The notes under the pieces are model-generated. The model did not search any database and had not been told where the DNA came from. It worked only from the letters and a program-made list of their open reading frames with translations. Positions 1-9,399 of a stretch of DNA of 64,000 nucleotides are shown piece by piece. Source of the stretch: Natrinema amylolyticum (GTDB lineage: Archaea; Halobacteriota; Halobacteria; Halobacteriales; Natrialbaceae); contig NZ_JAIWPJ010000004.1 of the NCBI RefSeq assembly GCF_020515625.1, forward strand, positions 248,001-312,000, read 5' to 3'. Positions within the stretch are counted from its first letter, which is position 1; each line of letters starts with the position of its first letter. Both the position numbers and the translations under genes were made by a program.

Positions 1-1072
1 ATCGAAATGAAGTGCGCCGGATCAAGCGATTTGTACGGGAACGGATACGGAACGAACTGGCGACTAGTCCTATACAAACATATGGGCGTAATAAGGAACT
101 TCAAGAGAGAACCCGACATTTACGGTGTTAGTGGAACCATCCCTGTCAGTAAATAACATGAATCACCGATCAGACGGGACGTTCGCAATGAAGATAGCGC
201 CAAAAACGGCTATATTCGGGTCGCAACGAGAGGGTCGACAACGGCGTCGTCGACCGGAACGAGTCACAGGAGGGCACCGATCAGTGTACCCGTATCGAAC
301 GGTGAACGATCACTTCGATCGTACCGGCCATTTCCCCTCGGAACGACTTGAGGATGCTCACAGACTCCCATCCGTGTGCCAGAGTCGATTTGCACGTAGG
401 TATGGTTGGCTTCCATGATCCGCTCGGGATAGCGGAAACGGTCGAGGTGCGCGAGCCAGACATACTCGTGTCTGGCATTGTGTTTGTTCGACGGACGGGA
501 GTCGACCTGCGTCCGACCCCGCGTACCCCATGTCGCGAAGTCAGTTGATACGCGAGCGGTCCGCCTCAGAGAGGAACACGTACCAGCGGTGGACGGTGTC
601 GGTGACTCGAATAGCTTGCGCTGTAACGTAACCGACTCCAGAGTTATCTGTGAGCGTTGCTCAGGCTGACTGATATCCGGTCGGAGAGTCTACAGGTATA
701 GCAGGGCGAGTGACTTAGGACTCGACCCCAAGGGTGAAGCCCGCCGAGAAATATATAAATATATTATACTTATGAAGGGAGGATACTTTTAAAAATATTT
801 GAAACACCGATATGAAATAATTAGTAGAAAGGAACTGCGACTCCTCTCAAAACCTGCCATAGGCGGTGAGACGGGAGTTGTCGGGTCGTGGGGGGTGCCG
901 ATCCTCACGGGCGCACCGAACGTTCGGGTGTTACTTCCAGCCGACTTCAAGAGAAGAAGATCGAGGGGAATTAAATTCACCTGCGTCCGTTTGCCCACGT
1001 TTCGGGCGCTCGGACAAAACGGTGAAGCCGCAGGGTGCGACCCTGAGGTACTTCACTATCTGTTCGTGGTGC
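1..1072. other. Intergenic stretch without a supportable gene
   Basis: I see no convincing gene here. On the minus strand between about 280 and 600 several short frames read like pieces of one protein but are broken by stops and frame changes, so a decayed gene is possible; I do not recognise the family. Around 745-800 the DNA becomes very AT-rich, unlike the rest of the stretch. Confidence 0.4.
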
Positions 1073-1465
1073 CTATGCATCGAGGTTCCCCTTCGAGTCC
1101 AGAATCTCGGTGAAGTGGTCGACGAACAGCGACGTCCGCTTCGAATGGCCGTCGTCGGTCGTCTCCTCGAGCGGTGCGTTCTCGAGGTTCGTCGCGAACT
1201 CCGGAGTGTGAGGGAGTTCTCCGACTACCTCGCGAACGTCGAACGTGATCGCGTTCTCGTCGTCTGTGTCGAGCCACGCGGCCGCGGTCTGTTGGTCGGT
1301 GTACTCAATGGTGTACGTCTCCCCGCCGGCCAACTTGACGATGTGCTTCATGGAATCGATCTCGAGGCTGTGATCGTCGCGCTTCAAATAGAGCGTCTCG
1401 TCGGCGATTCGGGGTTCGTATCGGGGTTGGTCTGTCGTTATGTGGTGACTGGAATCATAAGTCAT
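1073..1465 (-). CDS. Hypothetical haloarchaeal protein, 130 aa
   Basis: A 130-residue acidic protein with no signal peptide or membrane segment, so probably cytoplasmic. I do not recognise its family. The start is chosen because an AT-rich TATA-like stretch lies about 20-25 nt upstream (plus-strand 1470-1490), the usual distance for a leaderless haloarchaeal transcript. The acidic composition is typical of expressed haloarchaeal proteins. It stands alone: the next feature upstream on this strand is a decayed transposase. No function is inferred. Confidence 0.55.
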   Translation of the reverse strand: MTYDSSHHITTDQPRYEPRIADETLYLKRDDHSLEIDSMKHIVKLAGGETYTIEYTDQQTAAAWLDTDDENAITFDVREVVGELPHTPEFATNLENAPLEETTDDGHSKRTSLFVDHFTEILDSKGNLDA

Positions 1466-1564
1466 GAAGAGATAAATAACGTGTTTGTTTATTTCCCTGT
1501 CTGGTACTGTCTAGTTCTGAACCGCCACGACTGGCGTTTTTCCGTCGGGAGTTCGATGCAGTCT

Positions 1565-1996
1565 ATGACGGATGCAGTAATGTGCGAGCGGTTCAATCCA
1601 CTCACGGGCGCTCGCCCGACTGCCCACCTACGAGTTGCGGAAGCGACCAACGCACATTTCGATGTGTGAAACCACGGTTCAATGGGGTTTCGTTCGTATA
1701 GTTAACTGGACGACTCAGTCCAAACCTCGAGATTGCCGTCCGATAGACGAATTGATCGATGAGAAACTCAGACCCGGATAGATTGTGTCTCTCGCGGATT
1801 TTCTGGAAAATGCAGCCGCCAGATTGGTGTCGTGCCAGCCAAATAGCTCGGTTTCGAGAATCAACTGTAATTCGATATTTATTGCAGTATACACCCAAGA
1901 CCACTCACCGTTTCTTTCGACAACGGTTTCGTCAACAGTGACCCGTAACGGCATCACCGTCCGCTCGTTCTTCTCAACAACCTGTTCGTTCCTCAA
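1565..1996 (-). pseudogene. Decayed DDE transposase, IS6/ISH14-like
   Basis: Two minus-strand frames together read as a haloarchaeal IS6-type transposase. The first (to 1996) carries the 'VDET' catalytic-aspartate region followed by 'NGEWSWVY'. The second (from about 1800 down) carries the 'IRERHNLS..FLIDQFVYRTA' region and a degenerate 'VNYT' segment. The reading frame shifts near 1800, and further downstream a conserved Trp position is a TAG stop. The gene is therefore inactive. No terminal repeats were recognised. A remnant of the same kind lies at about 50285-50590 on the other strand. Confidence 0.7.
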
Positions 1997-2032
1997 CTGG
2001 ATCGACGAGACAGTGACAAGACGGAGAGGATG

Positions 2033-2806
2033 TCATGAAAACTTGGTGTTGAGTTCGATGACGTTCGCCGCCCGCTTGACGCTCTCAGCGAGTTCACCGT
2101 GGAGGTAGTCGTCCGTGATCCGACTGGCTGGTCCAGTGACGCTGACGGCGCCAACCACTGATGTTCCGTTTCGAACGGGCGCAGCGACACAGCGGAGCCC
2201 CTCGATATTTTCCTCGTCGTCGATCGCGTACCTCCGCTCGGCAGTCTCCTCGAGTTCCTCGTAAAGACTGGCCTGATCCGTGATCGTTTTCGGCCCTCTT
2301 CGTTCGAACGTCGCCTCACTGATAATTTCCTTCTGTCTGTCAACCGGGAGAAATGCGAGGATGGCCTTTCCGAGCGAGGTCGAGTACATCGGTTGCTTCC
2401 CGCCGGCGCGCGAGGCCGTCTCGACGGCTTGGTTTCCCATTGCTTTGTAGAGATACGACACGTGTCCGTGTTCCTCGATCCCGAACTGCGCGATCTCTTT
2501 TGTTTCGTCCGCCAATTCGTCGACGGCGTCGACGATCACGTCGTAGTTAGCAACCTGATTGCGGACGTCATTGGCCATATCCAGTACCTGCAAGCTCAGC
2601 CGGTAGCCGTTGTCTTCGCGGACGATGATCTCCTCGCTCTCGAGGGTCTGGAGGTGGCTGTGGATCGTGCTCTTCGAGTGGCCGAGTTCGTCGGCGAGTT
2701 CGGTTACGCTGGGCCGGTCGTTCTTCCGTACGGCGTCGAGAACAGTAAAGGCAATCTCGACTGATTGGATCCGGCGTCCGGTGCGTTCGTCGGGGGTATT
2801 TGCCAT
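2033..2806 (-). CDS. IclR-family transcriptional regulator
   Basis: A 257-aa regulator with an N-terminal winged helix (residues about 10-75: 'SVTELADELGHSKSTIHSHL' type recognition region) and a C-terminal IclR effector domain (about 85-255) with the family's 'GLRCVAAPVRNG' and 'VGAVSVTGP' motifs. IclR proteins bind small metabolites, often sugar acids or aromatic acids, and control adjacent catabolic genes. It is closely similar along its whole length to the regulator at 40047-40820. A GTTCC-N7-GGAAC palindrome lies 35 nt upstream of its start and recurs at the other gene. Neighbouring sugar-acid genes suggest a hexuronate or aldonate inducer; the actual ligand is unknown. Confidence 0.93.
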   Translation of the reverse strand: MANTPDERTGRRIQSVEIAFTVLDAVRKNDRPSVTELADELGHSKSTIHSHLQTLESEEIIVREDNGYRLSLQVLDMANDVRNQVANYDVIVDAVDELADETKEIAQFGIEEHGHVSYLYKAMGNQAVETASRAGGKQPMYSTSLGKAILAFLPVDRQKEIISEATFERRGPKTITDQASLYEELEETAERRYAIDDEENIEGLRCVAAPVRNGTSVVGAVSVTGPASRITDDYLHGELAESVKRAANVIELNTKFS

Positions 2807-2840
2807 ACTGAAACGTAGTAGGTTTCTCCCACATAAGCTT

Positions 2841-2857
2841 GTTCCTCAGAGGGGAAC
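2841..2857. promoter_or_regulatory. GTTCC-N7-GGAAC palindrome upstream of IclR gene
   Basis: A perfect inverted repeat with 5-bp arms and a 7-nt centre lies 35 nt upstream of the IclR start at 2806. The same arms and spacing occur upstream of the paralogous IclR gene (39996-40012). Autoregulatory operator is the likeliest meaning; this is an inference from position and recurrence. Confidence 0.45.
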
Positions 2858-3433
2858 CCCTTCTCGTTGAATCCATCGGCTTTCGAGTGAAGAAATCCGG
2901 TCGTTTAACATCGCCATTCGTGACGACTTCCGGATCAGGTGGGAAAGCCACTCACTATCAATCGCTTTCCGGCCGTGACCGCTCTTTAGGCGATCATCCC
3001 AACGGTACCGACTTCCCCTCCAAGAACGAATTTAGTATTCCCCGCATACAAACACCACTGTGAGTCCCAAATATGGCTGTTTTAGGGGTGCAGTACCGAG
3101 GCGGCTAAAAATTTGATTTGCTCTCTCTCGACCGAAAGGCCCATTCCTTACACTCATATGTATGTGATTTACAACCCCCTCACACATACATATAGATGTA
3201 AAATTCGGGAAGGGGGAACTAAAGTAGCTGAAAATGGCCTGGATATGGATCAGTGGTTGAATATGATATAATTTAATTACTATACATGGTCATTTTATCT
3301 ATATCTAATGAATAAACATCAGCAGATGGCGAATCCAGAGCGAAGATGTTGCAAGAGAAAGTATATGTTTGCCACCCACAGCGCTTCTTCGCAGATGGGA
3401 GGCGGAATTTAGGAACAGGGACAGGGAATAGAC
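2858..3433. other. Intergenic region with an inverted repeat at 3154-3194
   Basis: No gene is visible. The arms ATATGTATGTGA (about 3156-3166) and TCACACATACATAT (about 3179-3193) form an inverted repeat with one 2-nt interruption around an AC-rich centre. It could be an operator or a transcript-end hairpin after the dehydratase gene, which ends at 3434 on the minus strand. Confidence 0.35.
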
Positions 3434-4510
3434 TTACTCGGCCTCGGGCGCTGGCGTTGTCTGCGTCGGTTCCGTACGGACCGTATCGACGACACCGCGG
3501 AGATATCCGATGGTAAATCCGCGTCCTCGGTGTCGCCAGTCGTCATCACCCACCATCTTTGGTACGTGGTCGGGAATGACTGGCCCTTCGAAACCGACAT
3601 CGTGGAGCACTCTTACCGCGTCAGCGGTATCGAAGTTGCCCTTATCGACGAACGTCTCGTGGAACTTCGGCATCGTGCCGACGACATCACGGAAGTGGAT
3701 AAAGACAATCTGGTCGCGCTCGCCGAATCGACGGATGACCTCGGTAACATCCTCACCCATCTGTGAGAAACAGCCCAGACAGAGCTTCAATCCGTGATTG
3801 TCGCTTGGGACGAGTTCCATGCCCTTTTCGAAGTTCTCTACATTGCGGAACAGGCGCGGAATGCCTCCGAGCGATTCGAGACTCGGCGGATCGACCGGGT
3901 GGAGTGCCAGATCGACACCTGCCTCCTCGGCTACCGGAAGAACGGTCTCGAGGAAGTACTTATAGTTGTCCCAAAATTCGTCCTCGGTATACTCACGGTC
4001 GATACTGGGTGCGAGCTCGTTCGGGTTGTCCAGTTCATCGTAATCGAAGGCAGTAGATTCGGCGCCACCCCGGTCTTCAACAGGGGAAGTACGCATCGGA
4101 ACGACGCTGCGGGGGTTCCACTGATATCCCAAGATTGGGATGCCAGCCTCTCCGAGATTTCGAATTAGGGTCGTAATCTGATCGAGCGCCTCGTCCGCAC
4201 CGTCACGGCCGAACATGATGTCACCGTACATCGAATACGGGAGTGATTGAATACCCGTGAAGGACAGCCCCGCGTCCTCGATCCGCTCTCGAGCGGCCAT
4301 AAGTTCCGAAACGGACGGAATCTGGTTTGGACCGACTGCAATCGTATCAGTTCCATCACGGTCGTTGAATTCGTCGGGTTCCTCCTCCGTATCGGCGTGA
4401 TCTACGAAAATATCCGTTGCACCCAGTTGACGAATATACCGTAATCGGGGTTCTGAAAGGGATCGTGTCCGAACGCCAACGCGGACATCAGCACTACTGT
4501 TCTGGCTCAT
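3434..4510 (-). CDS. uxuA: Mannonate dehydratase-like TIM-barrel enzyme
   Basis: A 358-aa soluble protein of the UxuA/xylose-isomerase-like TIM-barrel superfamily. UxuA dehydrates D-mannonate to 2-keto-3-deoxygluconate in hexuronate breakdown. Visible family features are 'LALHPVDPP' (about residue 205), 'LKLCLGCFSQMG' with the conserved metal-binding Cys region (about 245), 'IVFIHFRDV' (about 270) and 'DHVPKM' near the C terminus, all matching the mannonate dehydratase metal-site pattern. Length is within the family range. It stands between an IclR regulator and a TRAP transporter for acidic sugars, which fits. Other dehydratases or isomerases of the same fold remain possible. Confidence 0.75.
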   Translation of the reverse strand: MSQNSSADVRVGVRTRSLSEPRLRYIRQLGATDIFVDHADTEEEPDEFNDRDGTDTIAVGPNQIPSVSELMAARERIEDAGLSFTGIQSLPYSMYGDIMFGRDGADEALDQITTLIRNLGEAGIPILGYQWNPRSVVPMRTSPVEDRGGAESTAFDYDELDNPNELAPSIDREYTEDEFWDNYKYFLETVLPVAEEAGVDLALHPVDPPSLESLGGIPRLFRNVENFEKGMELVPSDNHGLKLCLGCFSQMGEDVTEVIRRFGERDQIVFIHFRDVVGTMPKFHETFVDKGNFDTADAVRVLHDVGFEGPVIPDHVPKMVGDDDWRHRGRGFTIGYLRGVVDTVRTEPTQTTPAPEAE

Positions 4511-4642
4511 ACGTTATACCTATCTCGAGATGACTAAACTGTTACGAAGACTGCAGCGACCGCGAACTTGGTGCAATAATAAGTAATTATTGTTTATATT
4601 TTATATTGAAAATGGTAGATATTTATATATTGGAGAGTTCAG

Positions 4643-4797
4643 AAAGCTAGGTATACCCGCTTGCTATGGGACAGCAATACGGGCTACGTTTTCGAAGAGC
4701 TACGACAGGTGGCGCAATAGTCCCTCAGGCAACTCTGAAGCTATGCGGTGGCCGACTCGTAGTCTGGTAGTTCACCACACTTGATTGCGCCATCTGT
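4643..4797. repeat. Structured intergenic element, copy 1
   Basis: About 150 nt clearly homologous to 17412-17563. Conserved parts are a hairpin TTGCT/AGCAA (4661-4677), the string GAGCTACGAC near 4697-4706, a long-range stem TGGCGCA (4710-4716) with TGCGCCA (4786-4792), an inner hairpin TCAG/CTGA (4725-4738) and GACT/AGTC (4754-4764). The inner hairpin sequence differs between copies but pairing is kept, which suggests an RNA structure. There is no open frame. Strand is unknown. Confidence 0.55.
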
Positions 4798-4934
4798 TTA
4801 TCCGCCGCGTAGAAGCATAAACTCTGCTATCCATCCCCTATTTGTGCGAAAATCATTATAGTTAGACTCTGCTTCAGAGATCGATATCTTCTGGAACTGG
4901 TTCATGACGTTCGACCAATGATACTATGTTATGA

Positions 4935-5372
4935 TTATATCGTCGTTACAGTAACCGGTCCATCGAATTGGAGGATAACGGATTGGGCCACATCGCCGAA
5001 AACTGCTTTTCCGGCCGGGGAGCGCTTCTTTCCGCTAATGAAGATCTGGGCGCACTTTTCTTCCTCAGCTACTTGGATGAGGCCCTCTGGAATTGTCCCA
5101 ACGAGACCGATTGTTCTATATGGGACATCGTCACCGAACGCATCGCGCGCAATATCTTTCGCTTCGGTCTTTGCGATTTGCTCCATTTCGTCGATGCTTT
5201 CGATTTGCCTCTCCGAGTTTGCCTGCCGTTGAACGTTATTCTGTATTTTTTTCTCATCTATTATCCTGCAAAATATAATCTCGGTATCCGTTCCGGTAAC
5301 GTGTCGCTTTGCTGTACGGAGTAATTTTTGATCCGGTTCATCGCCTGTTTGGGCAACAAGCACTGTATCCAT
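4935..5372 (-). CDS. Universal stress protein (UspA family)
   Basis: A 145-aa single-domain UspA-type protein. The N terminus 'MDTVLVAQTGD' gives the first beta strand, and the C-terminal 'FGDVAQSVI..DGPVTV' region is the usual Usp end. The nucleotide-binding loop is atypical: 'ISGKKRSPAGK' stands where G-x2-G-x9-GS is usual, but the glycines are only partly kept, so ATP binding is uncertain. Usp proteins are small cytoplasmic stress or signalling proteins. A promoter-like AT-rich stretch lies just upstream near 5385-5400. It stands between sugar-acid genes and the TRAP operon without overlap. A second Usp gene lies at 36054-36572. Confidence 0.85.
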   Translation of the reverse strand: MDTVLVAQTGDEPDQKLLRTAKRHVTGTDTEIIFCRIIDEKKIQNNVQRQANSERQIESIDEMEQIAKTEAKDIARDAFGDDVPYRTIGLVGTIPEGLIQVAEEEKCAQIFISGKKRSPAGKAVFGDVAQSVILQFDGPVTVTTI

Positions 5373-5977
5373 ACTATCTGTACTATTGTGAAGATATATA
5401 AAACCCAGCCTGCGGTGAGACGCTATTTGGATGCAGTTGTGAGACCACGTAGACGATCTCCGCGCTTCGACCGTCTAAATCTACTTGAGAATAGATCTGA
5501 AGCGGTCTCTACTCAGTAGTTCGACCAAAATTACGTATTACAGACCAACTACGCCCATATTTGATTCCAGCGTATATGTCGATTTGCCCGGCATCAGATC
5601 TACGAGTCCTGCACAGAAAGACACTGAAAGATTACTGCATCGTTCGCTTCACTCTCCGCGATATAGCAGTGACTGAGCAACCAGTGAGTCGCTGCGTGCT
5701 TGCACACTTGTCAACCGCTATCTTCTCCCATAGTCGGTTGAATACGTCTGTGACTTTAGCGCAAATTGAACGCTTTGCCACTGCTGAGAGACCGGCTAAT
5801 TTCTAGAAATCGAACGGTTAGTAGCAGGAGGTAATTCTCGATGAGGTCTCTTCAGACGATATCTCGGATATTTCGGCTGAGTCTAATCAGCAACTGTTTA
5901 CGTAGTTCTCGGAGCACTAAGCCGTTATATACCGGAGGTTATCTGCTGTGATGAACGTACGAAAACGGGAAACTAGA
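5373..5977. other. Intergenic region, no gene recognised
   Basis: About 600 nt between the stress-protein gene and the end of the TRAP operon. Only short frames without recognisable protein features are present. Its AT content is higher than that of the neighbouring genes, which suits a spacer or decayed DNA. Confidence 0.4.
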
Positions 5978-7273
5978 TCAGAAGAAGTAGTTGTTCGGGA
6001 CGTAGAGCGAAACTTCAGGCACGAGGGCGACAATCAAGATAACGACTAGTAATGGAATGTAGAACAAGACCATCGCGCGCATGACAGTTTCGAGCGAAGC
6101 ATCGGTCACCTTTTCCAGAACGAAAAGGACCGATCCCAGCGGCGGCGTCACGACGCCGGTCATGAGTGAGAGGATCATCACGATCCCGAAGTGGATCGGA
6201 TCGATTCCGAGTGTCCCAATGATCGGCATGAGGATCGGAACCATGATCATGATCGTCGCAGTGATGCTCATGAACGTCCCGATGAGCATGAACAGCGGAA
6301 CGAAGATCAGGATTGCCACTGTCGGATCCGTCGTAAATCCTGTAATGGCGTCAGCTAACAATATTGGAATTCGGAGCTGCAGCGCGACAAGACCGTAGAG
6401 CATAGCGAGAGAGATGATGAACAGAATAGAGAACGTCTCAACCATCCCGTCTCGGAATTCCTCAAGCAGTATCCCTCCGGTGAGAGAACCCTGATAGAAG
6501 CCCAGTCCGATTGCGTAGAGGACTGCGACTGCGCCAGCCTCCGTCGCGGTGAACATCCCCGAGAGAATACCGCCGACGATGAATACAGGGATCACTAGCG
6601 CAGGGAGAGCGTTGATGAACTCTTGACCGATCGACCGGAGTCCGACGGCCTCGCCCTTCCCGTATCCTTTCCACCGGACGACGAGATACGTGAAGACGGA
6701 AAGGACAACCGCAAGTAGCAGTCCGGGTACAATTCCGGCGAGGAATAGCGCCCCAATGGACTCTTCCGCTAACACGCCGTAGAGAATGATCGGCACACTC
6801 GGCGGAATGATTGGTCCGATGATCGAGGACGCGCCAGTGACACCGATTGCCGTCTTTTTATCGTATCCTTGATCGCGCATCGCGTTGTACTCGACCCGGC
6901 CGAGCCCTGCAGCGTCAGCGACCGCCAATCCGGACATCCCGGAGAAGATGACGCTTGCGCCGATATTGACCTGCGCAATTCCGCCTCTGACCCGGCCGAA
7001 TACCGCGTTCGCGAAGTCGAAGACCTCGGAGGTCATATCCGTCCTATTCATCAATCGACCTAACATGAGATAGAACGGAACTGCGAGTAACGTAAACGAG
7101 TTCAGGCCGTGCATCAACTGATTTGACATCAAGCCGAAATTAAGGGGTGGACCAAACGGGGAGAGCATGATAAGGACACATGCTGATCCGATCGCGACCG
7201 CGACGGGCATGCCGAGCGCATAGAGGACCAGCAGTCCGCCGAGGAAGATGAGTCCGATCAGTAATAGCTCCAT
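5978..7273 (-). CDS. dctM: TRAP transporter large permease (DctM)
   Basis: A 431-aa membrane protein with about a dozen hydrophobic segments, the typical size and pattern of the DctM subunit. It moves the substrate through the membrane using the sodium or proton gradient. Signature regions include 'AVPFYLMLGRLMN' (about 60), 'GASSIIGPIIPPSVPIILYG' (about 150) and 'MTGVVTPPLGSVLF' (about 365). It is the last gene of a three-gene minus-strand operon and starts 1 nt after the DctQ stop. Neighbouring sugar-acid enzymes suggest a hexuronate or related carboxylate substrate; this is an inference. Confidence 0.95.
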   Translation of the reverse strand: MELLLIGLIFLGGLLVLYALGMPVAVAIGSACVLIMLSPFGPPLNFGLMSNQLMHGLNSFTLLAVPFYLMLGRLMNRTDMTSEVFDFANAVFGRVRGGIAQVNIGASVIFSGMSGLAVADAAGLGRVEYNAMRDQGYDKKTAIGVTGASSIIGPIIPPSVPIILYGVLAEESIGALFLAGIVPGLLLAVVLSVFTYLVVRWKGYGKGEAVGLRSIGQEFINALPALVIPVFIVGGILSGMFTATEAGAVAVLYAIGLGFYQGSLTGGILLEEFRDGMVETFSILFIISLAMLYGLVALQLRIPILLADAITGFTTDPTVAILIFVPLFMLIGTFMSITATIMIMVPILMPIIGTLGIDPIHFGIVMILSLMTGVVTPPLGSVLFVLEKVTDASLETVMRAMVLFYIPLLVVILIVALVPEVSLYVPNNYFF

Positions 7274-7274
7274 C

Positions 7275-7841
7275 TTATTCTCCCTCCTTGTTCGCGCGGT
7301 TTTCTTTGTTCATGAGTTGTTGACTGAAATTGGTTCTCGTTAGCAGAGAGCGCAGATTGATTAGTTCGTAGAACACCATCATCCCGATGAATACCGTTAT
7401 TGATCCGTATATCCATCCCTGGTGTACCTGACCTACAGCCATCATAGGCGTATCCCAGTTCTGAAGCGACGCACGAAAGCCGGCATACCCCAACATGATT
7501 AGGAAGACAATCGTCAAGACCTGCGCAAGGATATCGACGATTGATCCGATCACCGGAGATCGTTTTTCGAGCTGGGTAGAGACGATTGTCATCTTGATAT
7601 GTTCGCCGTTTCTGGAGGCAACTGCAGCCCCACCGTATGTCCCGACTATGAGCAAATATCGTGCGAGCGGTTCCGTCCACCATGCGCCCCCGCTGACCGG
7701 GAGATTGAGTACACGGACGATTATCTGAAATACTGTCAAAACCAACATCATAATAAAAATAAATGTGGCTACATTTAATACGATCCAATCGTACCATGTA
7801 TCTCTTTTCAATCCCAGTGATTGGTCGATATCCATGTTCAA
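7275..7841 (-). CDS. dctQ: TRAP transporter small permease (DctQ)
   Basis: A 188-aa protein with four transmembrane segments (about residues 18-45, 55-75, 95-120 and 135-165), the usual DctQ architecture. The motif 'SGGAWWTEPLARYLLI' in the second segment is characteristic. DctQ pairs with DctM and the binding protein. It lies 56 nt downstream of dctP and is followed almost directly by dctM, so the three are co-transcribed. An AT-rich stretch upstream could carry an internal promoter, but I see no strong evidence for one. Confidence 0.93.
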   Translation of the reverse strand: MNMDIDQSLGLKRDTWYDWIVLNVATFIFIMMLVLTVFQIIVRVLNLPVSGGAWWTEPLARYLLIVGTYGGAAVASRNGEHIKMTIVSTQLEKRSPVIGSIVDILAQVLTIVFLIMLGYAGFRASLQNWDTPMMAVGQVHQGWIYGSITVFIGMMVFYELINLRSLLTRTNFSQQLMNKENRANKEGE

Positions 7842-7897
7842 TAGTAATGATCGCGATAATATAATAGCACCGATTCAGTGAGACTACGTTACTTTAC

Positions 7898-8938
7898 TCA
7901 GATGTTACGCCAGTCCTCCCACGAACCGGCATACGTCTCTTCGAATAACTGTTCGATAGCAGGAGCGGCTGCCTCATAGAACGCCTCTGAATCGACATCT
8001 TCGATGATTTCCATGCCGTTTTCGCTGGCCTGAGTAAGTAGTTCTTCTTCCGAGTCACGGGCCCACTGCGTTGCCTCTTCGGAAACTTCAGTGACAATCT
8101 CGTCGATCATATCCTGCTGAGACTGATCCAGTCCCTCATAGAAACTGGTACTAACGTACATCTGTCCACTCTGCGGGAGATGGCTCGTTTTACTGTAGTA
8201 GTCCTGCACTTCCCAGAGGCTAAGCGAGGCGATTTGGGCTGGTGGACCTTCAGAAGCTTCAACAACGCCCTGCTGAAGGCCTGAATAGAGTTCGTCGAGT
8301 GAGACAGGTGATGGACTCGCACCGACGGCTTCCCACGCTTTCACCCATGAATCATGACTCGGAAGCCGGAGATCCATCCCTTGAACGTCCTCAGGAGTGC
8401 GAACTGGCTCGTTCGACGTGTAATGACGCATCCCTCTGTAGACTCGAGGACCAGCGACCTTTATCCCTGCTTCCTCAAGGGCCGGGTATACTTCTTCCTG
8501 AAACTGGTCCGACTGCATGATCCGCTGCTGGTGCTCGAAACTATCGAGGACGTACGGCGAGTTGAAGAAGTAGTACTCGGGTGCGTGCATGTCGTAAGCG
8601 TCTGACCCGCCGGTATACATGTCAACTGCCCCCTGGTTCATCAGATCGAACGTTTCGGTTTCTGACCCGTACGAACCGCCGTAGGAGAACTCGACGGTGA
8701 TATCTCCGTCCGATTCCTCTTCGATGCGGTCTTTGAACTGTTTGCCCGCGTAAACCAGCGAAGTTCCCTCTTCCATCACACTTGCCATCGTGATGGTAGT
8801 TCCGCCACTGCTACCATCCCCACCCATACACCCAGCAAGAGTTGCTAGTCCAGATGCACCAATACCCATCTTGACGGCTTGACGCCGCGTCATATTACTC
8901 AAACGGCTCTCCTTCCCAGAAGTCTGTTTGCCAGACAT
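7898..8938 (-). CDS. dctP: TRAP transporter substrate-binding protein (DctP)
   Basis: A 346-aa secreted lipoprotein. The N terminus has a twin-arginine signal ('MTRRQAVKMG') and a lipobox LAGC near residue 36, so it is likely exported by Tat and anchored to the membrane. The mature part follows the DctP fold, with 'TITMASVMEEG', 'GAVDMYTGG' and 'YRGMRHYTSNEPV' regions and the conserved Arg expected to bind a carboxylate. I start at the Met at 8938, not further upstream, because a TATA-like box at 8962-8968 would then give a leaderless message. It is first in the dctPQM operon and is divergent from the aldehyde dehydrogenase. Confidence 0.93.
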   Translation of the reverse strand: MSGKQTSGKESRLSNMTRRQAVKMGIGASGLATLAGCMGGDGSSGGTTITMASVMEEGTSLVYAGKQFKDRIEEESDGDITVEFSYGGSYGSETETFDLMNQGAVDMYTGGSDAYDMHAPEYYFFNSPYVLDSFEHQQRIMQSDQFQEEVYPALEEAGIKVAGPRVYRGMRHYTSNEPVRTPEDVQGMDLRLPSHDSWVKAWEAVGASPSPVSLDELYSGLQQGVVEASEGPPAQIASLSLWEVQDYYSKTSHLPQSGQMYVSTSFYEGLDQSQQDMIDEIVTEVSEEATQWARDSEEELLTQASENGMEIIEDVDSEAFYEAAAPAIEQLFEETYAGSWEDWRNI

Positions 8939-8979
8939 AGTCAACCCGAAACAGCGGAGGGATATAAATCTAATCAATA

Positions 8980-9336
8980 TTAGGTCGATTCGAGTACATC
9001 CATCTGCCTGGTCAGTGGGTACACATCTTCAATAGGAGCCACAATAACGACGCTGTCGTCACAGTTACTGCGGCGACAGGCCGTCTCAAGGGCATCGGCC
9101 ACGAGAACCAACGCGTGTCCGATGACATCCGAAACATTGCGTCCACTCTCGACGGGAGGACTACTCGCCTGTGACCAGTACGGCAACTCAATCGCGAACC
9201 TCTCGATCGACGAGTCCAGTCTCCCGTTTCTCTCGTGACTGCCTGTCGGAGAGAGTTGCCAGACGGACCCGTCCTCAATTTCGTGCAGGCATACACGCAC
9301 ATTATCACGAATCCGTGCCGGCGAGACCGCCGTCAC
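8980..9336 (-). CDS. Possible small protein, 118 aa, doubtful
   Basis: An open frame fills the divergent gap between dctP and the aldehyde dehydrogenase gene. The composition is plausible for a protein (beta strand 'DDSVVIVAPIEDV', helix 'IGHALVLVADALE') but I do not recognise a family. It would have to end just 41 nt before dctP and it covers the region where the dctP promoter should lie, which argues against it. Treat as tentative. Confidence 0.25.
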   Translation of the reverse strand: MTAVSPARIRDNVRVCLHEIEDGSVWQLSPTGSHERNGRLDSSIERFAIELPYWSQASSPPVESGRNVSDVIGHALVLVADALETACRRSNCDDSVVIVAPIEDVYPLTRQMDVLEST

Positions 9337-9399
9337 CGGTCTGGTAGTATTGCCGGGAAAGAAACCTTCGTAAAGAGAACAGCAAAACGACTAGTCCGA

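Noticed and set aside
4643-4797. tRNA or tRNA-like gene
   Set aside because: The outer stem and inner hairpins suggest a cloverleaf at first sight, but there is no T-arm consensus or anticodon stem of proper length.
8939-8977. Longer dctP start at 8977
   Set aside because: The added residues precede the Tat signal and the TATA-like box at 8962-8968 would lie inside the gene.
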